Below are positions 33,124 through 40,639 of a stretch of DNA of 64,000 nt, piece by piece (the stretch's first letter is position 1; every line of letters starts with the position of its first letter). A program made the translations under genes and the position numbers. The stretch comes from Ignavibacteriales bacterium (GTDB lineage Bacteria > Bacteroidota > Ignavibacteria > Ignavibacteriales > Ignavibacteriaceae), in the NCBI GenBank assembly GCA_015709675.1, contig CP054182.1, positions 1,281,448-1,345,447 on the forward strand, given 5' to 3'. The notes under the pieces were generated by a model, which saw nothing but the letters and a program-made list of their open reading frames with translations, did not search any database and was not told where the DNA came from.

Positions 33124-34472
33124 AACATTTACTTAGCATAAAACTTAAACTCACCTCATTTTTCTTAATCTTCCTTCTAGTGTTATTACTCTCTTCCGGC
33201 TGCCAGAAGCCAACCGAGCCGGTTATAACTGATCCTCCGCATGTTACAGCCAATACCATGAAAATAGAATATTTATGGGCAGATTTTGAGCGGATTGCTC
33301 TCGGTCTTAAGAAAAGCCGGCTTGACAGCAGCAATACCTTTACCTACGAACTGCACCGGAAAGATGAAAACGGCGCAAACCAGATGATTTATAAAGGAAG
33401 GTTACTGAACGATACCACCATTACCGACAGCGGCGGGCTCAGCCAGGAAAAAATTTACCGCTACCGGTTTCTGGGCTATACCGACAGCACCAAAATTTTA
33501 GACACCGCTGTTACCTTAACTGCAAAAGTATTAAGCCCCACGGGGCACAGTTTTATTTGGGAGGTTGACACTCTCGGCGAACCTGGTGATGCAGGCATAA
33601 AAGATTTATGGGGGATGGATGAGAATAATGTTTGGGGGATAGGCGGAGCATTATTACCTACTGGACCATCAGAATTTATGAAATGGAATGGGCAAACTTG
33701 GCAAGGTGTTCCTGGGTTCACTAGTTTAATCTTAAATGGTATTTATGGCTTTTCTGCTAATCAAATCTGGGTTGTTGGGAATGGCAATTATAACTGGGGA
33801 GGTGCTGCTTTCTGGAACGGTACAAGTTTCACGGAATACAAATTTGATGCAGATAAACCGGAGTATGCCGATACGATTTATGCCCTAAACGCTGTCTGGG
33901 GCAGTGCCCCCGATGATGTGTGGGCAGGTGGCTCAGAAGGTACTTTAATACACTGGAATGGAAGCAATTGGAAAAAAGTACAAAGCCCGACACGGTTAAG
34001 AATTTCTGACATCTGGGGCAGGTCGTCAAATGACATTTATGCAATTGGGTTCAGCTTACTGGGTAAATACGAACTATTGCAATATGATGGTCTTAGATGG
34101 AAACTTGTAACAGAAACGATGCCTCCTGCAAGTAGCTATCAATTGAGTACAATATGGATTGATAAAAGCGGTGGGGGGGTTATTGCAGGAAGTCGCGGTT
34201 TTATGAAAAATGGTAATCATTGGGAATTGATGGCAGGATCGGATTTTTCACGGATGACAACTGTCAGAGGAAGTGGAATGAATAACATATTTGCTTGCGG
34301 GCAATATGGCAGACTACTACATTATAATGGGGAGAGTTGGTTTCGGATCAGAGATTTTGAAGGAGGGCCACCGCTATTCAGTATGGATGCAATAGCTGTT
34401 TTTGATAGTTTGGTGATAATAGGGGGGAAATCCCATTCCGGAGTTCCGGTCTGGATAGGAAGAAGAAAATAA
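33120..34472 (+). CDS. Lipoprotein with fibronectin-like and propeller-like repeats
   Basis: 450 residues. Signal peptide with lipobox SSGC, so it is membrane-anchored. Residues about 45-140 look like a fibronectin type III-like module (TYELHRKDENG, YRYRFLGYTDST). The rest has repeats of the type IWGxSxNDxWxxG followed by WNGxxW (VWGSAPDDVWAGGSEGTLIHW; DIWGRSSNDIYAIG), a beta-propeller-like pattern seen in cell-surface proteins. Base use changes inside the gene: the first third uses G/C-ending codons, while the propeller part is AT-rich with many TTA codons. It overlaps the preceding small gene by four bases. Function unknown. Confidence 0.85.
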   Translation: MKHLLSIKLKLTSFFLIFLLVLLLSSGCQKPTEPVITDPPHVTANTMKIEYLWADFERIALGLKKSRLDSSNTFTYELHRKDENGANQMIYKGRLLNDTTITDSGGLSQEKIYRYRFLGYTDSTKILDTAVTLTAKVLSPTGHSFIWEVDTLGEPGDAGIKDLWGMDENNVWGIGGALLPTGPSEFMKWNGQTWQGVPGFTSLILNGIYGFSANQIWVVGNGNYNWGGAAFWNGTSFTEYKFDADKPEYADTIYALNAVWGSAPDDVWAGGSEGTLIHWNGSNWKKVQSPTRLRISDIWGRSSNDIYAIGFSLLGKYELLQYDGLRWKLVTETMPPASSYQLSTIWIDKSGGGVIAGSRGFMKNGNHWELMAGSDFSRMTTVRGSGMNNIFACGQYGRLLHYNGESWFRIRDFEGGPPLFSMDAIAVFDSLVIIGGKSHSGVPVWIGRRK

Positions 34473-34588
34473 GAAATAAGCAGCCACAGAGGTGTTAGCG
34501 CACCCCTGCGGCCGGGAGTGAGCATAACAAATGACCGTCAGCTCACTCCTAATTTAATAACAAAATACATTAAATGTTAGGAGAAAAA

Positions 34589-37500
34589 ATGAAAACAAAG
34601 CTTTTTTTACTGCTGTTTGTAACGGTGACTTCGTTACTCCGTGGTCAGCCCAATGACACATATTGGAGCTCACAGCATTGGCTGCGCACAATTTCGGTTG
34701 ATTCACTATGGACACACGCAGGTACATATGGCTCGTCCAATATTATTATTGCAGTGATAGGAATGGGTGTTGAGATAACTCATGAGGACCTTGCAGCAAA
34801 TATTTGGGTTAATAACGGTGAAGTGCCAAATAATTTCATTGACGATGATGATAATGAATTTATTGATGATGTAAACGGCTGGAATTTTGTTGAGAACAGC
34901 AATGATGTTAACCCGGATGCTTTAACTTCAAATCATAGCCATGAAACAAAGGTAGCAGGTCTAATTGCTGCGGTCAGAAATAACTCGAAAGGAATCTCAG
35001 GAATTGCACCCGGCTGTCGAATTATGCCTGTTAAATTCTGGTCACATCAATCCACAAAAGAACAAAATTTTGAGAGGTTACCCGCAGCTTTACTCTATGT
35101 CAGAGATATGCAATTACTTTTTCCGTCCAAAAGATTTATAATAAATTTAAGCTATCAATTAACTGGAATATCAGTGGCAGACAGCATTGCAGTCTATAAC
35201 GCATTACTCGAGTGTCACTTAGCAAATATCCCGATATTTGCCGGACCTGGCAATGATCATAATGATCCTGTGAGATTCCCTGCAAATGTTCCATTCGTAA
35301 ATAGTGTTTCTGAGCTTGGTGGCGGAGAGAATAATGATTTTACAGTAATAGGATCAACAAACAGGGGTGCCGAGAATGATTTTGCCGCTCCGGGAACTGC
35401 TCAATATACAACAGCAGAAAATAATAGTTATCTTTTGTTTGACGGCGCATCAATGTCGAGTCCGGTTGCAGCAGGAGTAGCAGCATTGTTACTTTCTATT
35501 AAGCCAGATTTAACACCTGATCAACTTACAAGAATACTAAGAGAAACCGCCTCACAAGTTGGCGGAGTTGATTATTACTGGAATTCTCAGTTACCAGGTC
35601 AGTCAATCGAATTAGGTTACGGTAAAATTGATGCTTTAGAAGCAACATTAAAAGGAATGTTTGATGTTACATTCTCAAACAACGTAGAAGGTAATACAAC
35701 CTCCTTTGGTCAGATTAAGATAAACAATACTTGGTATCCTACCAGTACTTCGCTTCCGTTTATTGTTGCTGATGCAATCGAAACAGAAGCTGAAAACACA
35801 CTCTTTAATTACAATGGCTATTCGAACCGGTTTTATAGTTGGAATTATACTGAATCTGCAATTTATGATAGAGCTTTTAATAATTCCTTTAAAGCCATTT
35901 CTGAATATTCAATCATTAATGCACTCTACAAAAAAACCAAAACCCTCACCATTAAAAACTACCTCGAAGGCGGGTCTGCGGGACTCATCAAATTTGGTGA
36001 AACCGGGTCTGGAAGTATCACTGGCGATTTTAAGGACAGAAGTTCCGGGTATCAGGAGAATGCATTTTATTATAATTTTAATCAAAATGTCAAAATCGAA
36101 TACAAATCCGAAGCATATAACACTCATAGCAATTTGTTTGGCACTAACTGGAACTTTTTTAAATGGGAAAATGGCTCAGGTTCAACAGTCAGGCAGGAAC
36201 AGATTAACAGCAATACCTCTTCTGAATGGAAGGCAATGTATAAGGGAGTGAGCAGGAGTGATAATGCTGCCGGTTTCAGCAATACCAGCCAGAGAAAATT
36301 TGTGCGTGATCTGGCAGGAAACCTTCACAAGGTCTATGAAAGTATGGACAATGTGTGGTATGAACTGAGTACCAACAACGGCAGCAGTTGGAGCATAATG
36401 AATGGCGGCGCTCCGCTTGGTGCATCGAAAAGCAAACTCCCCTCCATTGATAACTTTGGCAATAGTGTTGTGATAGTTTTCCAGGAGGAGACAGCATCAG
36501 GGAGCAAAATTTCCCTCAGAACATTTAATCTTAGCAGCGGTTCTTATTATGCTGATATTTATACTACTCTTGCATCATCGGTAGGGCAGTATAGCATTAA
36601 TGCAAATCCGGCAGTAACCTGGGGTTACCTGCGGCAGGGTATAGCAGCATATCAAAATGGCACTGAAGGTCAGGAGGGTATTAAATTTGCTCATTTTACC
36701 ATTTCAGAGCAGGTACCCTGCAGTTTGACCATTCATACACATGATGATCTCGGATATTATCCGGTAATAGAAACATCAGAATATTCAGTAACTCCGTCAG
36801 TTTATGGGGATGATAATGGCGGAGGTCAGTTTGCAGTTGCCTGGGAGGAAATTGACAAAAGCAATGCCGAATATTCAGATATTTATTGTATGTTCCTTAA
36901 ACGGGGCAGCAATAATACGATCACTTTTCATAAAGTGTTTAATGTTTCAGCCGGAAGAGGATACACCAAAAACAGTAACCCCTCATTGGTAACCGTATAT
37001 ATAAACCAGCCGGATTCAGTCCGCGCGCGGCTGAGCTGGGTCGGGAGCAGAGAGATAGTAAGTGAGGAGGAATCTTTTGAAAAGGGAACCGGGACGGAGA
37101 CCGTTACTTATGAATACAGGACAATGTTTGCTGACCCTGAAAATACAGCAAATACCTGGGTATTTGGAAATGAAGTTGACGGAACCAATATGAACATTAC
37201 CGTAAACGGATCTTACCAGGTAAATGGTTATATCATAAGCTGGAGCGAGGATGGAGGAAGTGCAGTTAAATGTATAAACTCCAGTCTAAATCCGAACAAT
37301 ATAAAAAATATGGGAATCAGCGGTAAAGATGTGCAGATTAATAACAGTTACAGCGGGACCTCTTCTATGTTCGGTTTAGGATTTCAGACTCCGAGTTTAC
37401 CATACAGCTTTGCACAATCAGCAGCAATAAGCAGTTTGGGGTTAAACAAAGAACAAAACGTGCTGATCAGTAAAGCCAGAGAAGGAGTTATACTTAAGGA

Positions 37501-38266
37501 TACAGCGCAGTTCTATTTTAGCTTAGGAGATATTTCTGTTGATGGAAATGAAGTTGAGTTTGTGGAGCTCAGCGATACGGCACAGTTACATAGTATCTCC
37601 GATTTTAACCAGTATCTGCAAAGCAAACCGTTTATGATGTCAGAAAGTAAAGTATTGCAGTACAGTGTGCAATATGGAGTGAGTGATTCGGCAGAGGCAG
37701 GCAGTGTGCTGGCAGCAGGTGAGAAAATCAGATATAGAGTTGAGTTAGTGGAAAGTGATGGCGGTACAGTATTGGGGACTTTTGATGATGTAAGTTATAC
37801 AAGTGATTACAGCGGCAGGTATAATAATATATCCTATGTGGTTTCAGCTCCGGGGATGGCTGAAACGAGTGTTTATCTGCGTTTAATAATGGAAGACAAT
37901 ACAGGTTCAAAGTACTCTTTATCGCAGAAATTCGCAGAACCGGATAATATCCGGAAGAGAAAGCACAGAGCTATTCAGATTGAAAACGGAACCAACCCTT
38001 ATGAGTATTCGCTTTCACAAAACTACCCGAACCCATTTAATCCGGTTACTGAGATAGAATTTGCGCTCCCTGAGCAAAGTGATGTCACCTTAAAAGTATT
38101 TGACATACTCGGTAAAGAGATCGCAACCCTTGCTTCCGGCAATTATTCAGCAGGAAGATATACCGTTCCTTTTGACGGCACTAATCACGCCAGCGGAGTA
38201 TATATTTATAAACTCAGCTACGGCAAGGGGCAGAATATTACAAGGAAGATGACACTGCTAAAGTAA
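34589..38266 (+). CDS. T9SS-exported subtilisin-like (S8) protein lacking the catalytic Asp
   Basis: 1225 residues from the ATG at 34589, with AGGAG five bases upstream; the ATG at 34574 lacks such a site. Signal peptide LFLLLFVTVTSLLRGQ. The S8 domain (about 20-355) keeps the His block (SHETKVAGLIAAV), the oxyanion Asn (FAGPGNDH) and the Ser block (GASMSSPVAAGVAALL). The Asp block reads AVIGMGVEITHEDL where active enzymes have the sequence AVIDTG, so the catalytic Asp is Gly. A long beta-rich region follows, then a T9SS sorting domain (NYPNPFNPVTEIEFAL). It is exported to the surface. Whether it still cleaves proteins is doubtful. The N-terminal third is AT-rich compared with the remainder. 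Confidence 0.9.
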   Translation: MKTKLFLLLFVTVTSLLRGQPNDTYWSSQHWLRTISVDSLWTHAGTYGSSNIIIAVIGMGVEITHEDLAANIWVNNGEVPNNFIDDDDNEFIDDVNGWNFVENSNDVNPDALTSNHSHETKVAGLIAAVRNNSKGISGIAPGCRIMPVKFWSHQSTKEQNFERLPAALLYVRDMQLLFPSKRFIINLSYQLTGISVADSIAVYNALLECHLANIPIFAGPGNDHNDPVRFPANVPFVNSVSELGGGENNDFTVIGSTNRGAENDFAAPGTAQYTTAENNSYLLFDGASMSSPVAAGVAALLLSIKPDLTPDQLTRILRETASQVGGVDYYWNSQLPGQSIELGYGKIDALEATLKGMFDVTFSNNVEGNTTSFGQIKINNTWYPTSTSLPFIVADAIETEAENTLFNYNGYSNRFYSWNYTESAIYDRAFNNSFKAISEYSIINALYKKTKTLTIKNYLEGGSAGLIKFGETGSGSITGDFKDRSSGYQENAFYYNFNQNVKIEYKSEAYNTHSNLFGTNWNFFKWENGSGSTVRQEQINSNTSSEWKAMYKGVSRSDNAAGFSNTSQRKFVRDLAGNLHKVYESMDNVWYELSTNNGSSWSIMNGGAPLGASKSKLPSIDNFGNSVVIVFQEETASGSKISLRTFNLSSGSYYADIYTTLASSVGQYSINANPAVTWGYLRQGIAAYQNGTEGQEGIKFAHFTISEQVPCSLTIHTHDDLGYYPVIETSEYSVTPSVYGDDNGGGQFAVAWEEIDKSNAEYSDIYCMFLKRGSNNTITFHKVFNVSAGRGYTKNSNPSLVTVYINQPDSVRARLSWVGSREIVSEEESFEKGTGTETVTYEYRTMFADPENTANTWVFGNEVDGTNMNITVNGSYQVNGYIISWSEDGGSAVKCINSSLNPNNIKNMGISGKDVQINNSYSGTSSMFGLGFQTPSLPYSFAQSAAISSLGLNKEQNVLISKAREGVILKDTAQFYFSLGDISVDGNEVEFVELSDTAQLHSISDFNQYLQSKPFMMSESKVLQYSVQYGVSDSAEAGSVLAAGEKIRYRVELVESDGGTVLGTFDDVSYTSDYSGRYNNISYVVSAPGMAETSVYLRLIMEDNTGSKYSLSQKFAEPDNIRKRKHRAIQIENGTNPYEYSLSQNYPNPFNPVTEIEFALPEQSDVTLKVFDILGKEIATLASGNYSAGRYTVPFDGTNHASGVYIYKLSYGKGQNITRKMTLLK

Positions 38267-38337
38267 TTGTGAAGTATGAACGATTAATTATGAATTATGA
38301 ATTGGTTTTAATTTATAATTCTTAATTTTTAATTAAA

Positions 38338-38367
38338 AAAAGCCCTGGTTTTTAGCCGGGGCTTTTT
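38338..38367 (+). terminator. Intrinsic terminator of the T9SS subtilase operon
   Basis: AAAAGCCCTGG pairs with CCGGGGCTTTT (one G-T) around a seven-base loop and continues into a T-run. It closely resembles the terminator at 9334, and the AT-rich DNA before it (ATTGGTTTTAATTT...CTTAATTTTT) matches too. Confidence 0.9.
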
Positions 38368-38405
38368 GTTTCTAAATAGTTTGCTGCGCCTCTTATTAAC
38401 GCAAT

Positions 38406-38417
38406 CCGCCGCGGCGG
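38406..38417. repeat. 12-bp perfect GC palindrome, second copy
   Basis: CCGCCGCGGCGG, identical to 32600-32611. It lies in the 347-base gap 38267-38613, which otherwise holds the terminator and an AACGCAGAG / GCGCAAAG-type dispersed repeat (38440-38510). Confidence 0.85.
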
Positions 38418-38613
38418 AAAACGAAATTCAATGCTAAGCAACGCAGAGTTTAAGACCATTCACCCCAAAAGATCGCGCAAAGCCGCGAAGATGCAAAGTT
38501 ATCTTTAAACACAATATCAGCAAAGTTGAATGTTAAGTATTACAGAACTTATGAGTAGTTTAAAACACAAAGCGGAGCCGGGTTGGGGCTCCGCTTGAAT
38601 TAAAAGGGGCTCT

Positions 38614-39351
38614 TTAAATTGCGAATTCTTTTTCGACTTCTTCAGTGATGCGGTCGGAGATGAGTATGCGTCCGCAGTATTCACAGGTGTGAATTTTATC
38701 TTCTTTTCTGATTTCAAGAAGGTTGTTCGGTCTGATAACACTGTGGCATCCGGAACAGGATTCTCTCTTGATGCTGGCAACCGCTTTGCCTCCGCGGGCT
38801 TTGCGTACGCGCAGGTAAACATTAAGATCAGGTTTCTTTATCTGAGCTTCAACTGTCGCGCGGCGGTCTTCCAGTTTTTTTCTTTCTTTTTCTGATGCTT
38901 TCTGAATTTCAGCCAGTTCCGCTTCTTTCTCTGCCAGTTCCTTCTGCATATCCTTTATCTCCGGCTGCATCAGTTCAATATCCTCAGCCAGATTTACTGA
39001 TTTGGTTTCAAGATGTTCATTTTCAAGCACCATTTTTTTTATGGTGTCTTCTGCATGATCTATCTGCTTGCTGAGTGCATCATAAACTTTATTGCTGCGG
39101 ACAGAGAAGCGCTCTTTCTGCGATTTATTGATGGTTTCTTTCAGCTTTTCTGCTTCTTCCTTATTCTTTTCGATGCGGACTTTTATATCCTGAATCTCCT
39201 GCTGCCGTTCTTCTATGCCTGACTGGCGGAAGCGGATTTCTTCTTTGATATGATTAATGCTTGCGGGAAGATCGCCTAATGAGGCCTGAAGTTCATCAAG
39301 CTGGTCATCAAGCAGCTGCAGTTCGTATAAGGTAGATATATATTTCTTCAA
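38614..39351 (-). CDS. Coiled-coil zinc-ribbon protein (zf-RING_7 / CT398 type)
   Basis: 245 residues. A long coiled coil (about 5-180) with heptads rich in Glu, Lys and Leu is followed by a C4 zinc ribbon: CSGCHSVI and CEYCGRIL. This is the C4-type zinc ribbon family (DUF164, CT398/HP0958 type). Relatives interact with secretion or flagellar components or RNA, but here no such genes are near. The start overlaps the end of the Nif3-like gene by four bases, so the two are translated together, an arrangement that suggests a linked role. Confidence 0.9.
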   Translation of the reverse strand: MKKYISTLYELQLLDDQLDELQASLGDLPASINHIKEEIRFRQSGIEERQQEIQDIKVRIEKNKEEAEKLKETINKSQKERFSVRSNKVYDALSKQIDHAEDTIKKMVLENEHLETKSVNLAEDIELMQPEIKDMQKELAEKEAELAEIQKASEKERKKLEDRRATVEAQIKKPDLNVYLRVRKARGGKAVASIKRESCSGCHSVIRPNNLLEIRKEDKIHTCEYCGRILISDRITEEVEKEFAI

Positions 39352-40481
39352 TGTAAGTACTCCGTTGATTTATAAAAATAGTTCACAGGGTTGGTGGTAC
39401 CGCTGTAGATAAAAGTCTGAATTTCATTTTCCTGAGAGGCGGTAAACCCCTCAATTCTCTTTTTGATATATGGAAGCACGGGTGCTTCGGTTTCATAGTG
39501 TCCGGCGCTGATAAGCATGATCTTTTCACCGGCATCGTGAAAGGCATGGTAGCGGACATCCGCGGTGATGAATGCATCCGCTCCGGCAGCAATAGCTTTT
39601 GGGAGCAGTTCTGATGCTGATCCTCCGCATACAGCCACACGGCTGATAAATTCTTTATTTCCCTTGGTATAGGTGAAGAAGGGGTTTATTCTGGCAGCAA
39701 CCATTTCAAGAAATGCATCATGAATAGCCGGAGCTGGCAGATCGCCGATGATACCAAACCCGTATGCTTTAGTGTTGGTTTTCACCGGATAGATATCATA
39801 AGCCGGCTCCTCATATGGGTGTGCGGTTTTAAGAGCAATGATGGCATCCTTCAGCTGCCATTCATACAGCAGAACTTCAAGCCGCTGTTCGCTTACAGAT
39901 TCGCGTCTTCCTTTTTCTCCCAGAGCTGGGTTAGCATTTTCAGAGCCGAAGAAAGTGCCGGTTCCTTGGGAGGAGAAAGAACATTCGGAATACTCACCGA
40001 TAACTCCCGCTCCCGCGCTGAAGAGTGCAGAAGATACTTTTTCAAGTGCGGTATCAGGAACAAAAACGGCAAGTTTAAATTGTTTTACATCCGGTGAGGG
40101 TTCCAGGAAACGGGTATTTTTAAGTTCGAGAAGGTCTGCCAGTGCGGTATTTACTCCGCCGAGGGTAAAATCAAGATTTGTGTGATAAGCTAAAAGTGTA
40201 AGGTCGTTTTTGAGGGCAAAGGAAAGAATTCTGGAAATTTCGTCGGAATCGGTATTAATCTTTTTCAGAGGACTGAAAATAAGCGGATGATGCGAAATGA
40301 CAAGGCTGCACTTTCGCTTTAAGGCCTCTTCAAGCACAGGGAGGGTACAATCCAGAGAAATCATGATATTTGTAACCTTAGCTTTAAGAGACCCTGCCTG
40401 AAGACCGACATTGTCTCTCTCCCATGCCGCTCCCGGCGGCGCCCACTCATCGAGGAATTTTACTATATCCTTTACAACCAT
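39348..40481 (-). CDS. Nif3-like dinuclear metal-centre protein
   Basis: 377 residues from the ATG at 40481. The Nif3/YbgI fold has metal ligands in ISHHPLIF (about residue 62), HTNLD (about 97), and the C-terminal HYETEAP. The length shows the long form with an inserted PII-like middle domain (about 125-240, KLAVFVPDTALEKVSSALF... YEEPAYDIYPV). Bacterial Nif3 proteins are hexamers of unclear role, sometimes labelled GTP cyclohydrolase I type 2. An in-frame ATG at 40502 is less likely because it lies inside a terminator stem. It precedes the zinc-ribbon gene with a four-base overlap. Confidence 0.9.
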   Translation of the reverse strand: MVVKDIVKFLDEWAPPGAAWERDNVGLQAGSLKAKVTNIMISLDCTLPVLEEALKRKCSLVISHHPLIFSPLKKINTDSDEISRILSFALKNDLTLLAYHTNLDFTLGGVNTALADLLELKNTRFLEPSPDVKQFKLAVFVPDTALEKVSSALFSAGAGVIGEYSECSFSSQGTGTFFGSENANPALGEKGRRESVSEQRLEVLLYEWQLKDAIIALKTAHPYEEPAYDIYPVKTNTKAYGFGIIGDLPAPAIHDAFLEMVAARINPFFTYTKGNKEFISRVAVCGGSASELLPKAIAAGADAFITADVRYHAFHDAGEKIMLISAGHYETEAPVLPYIKKRIEGFTASQENEIQTFIYSGTTNPVNYFYKSTEYLH

Positions 40482-40488
40482 ACTTTGG

Positions 40489-40521
40489 AAAAAAAAATGC
40501 ACTCTGGCAATCAGAGTGCAT
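40489..40521 (-). terminator. Strong terminator directly before the nif3-like start codon
   Basis: TGCACTCTG pairs perfectly with CAGAGTGCA around a five-base loop. On the minus strand it is followed by nine T's (40497 to 40489). It is well placed to end the ispG transcript, but only seven bases separate the T-run from the nif3-like ATG at 40481. Confidence 0.85.
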
Positions 40522-40639
40522 TTTTCCTTGTTAAAACATCAGATTTTTGCACGCAGGCAAAAATGTTATCAGCAACCGTAAATTATTTTTCGTTTTCACT
40601 AAAAAGCAACTTACCAAAAAAAACTGAATTTTTCAAGAA

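Noticed and set aside
38517-38822. 101-codon open frame on the minus strand
   Set aside because: It overlaps the zinc-ribbon gene in another frame and has no ribosome site or domain.
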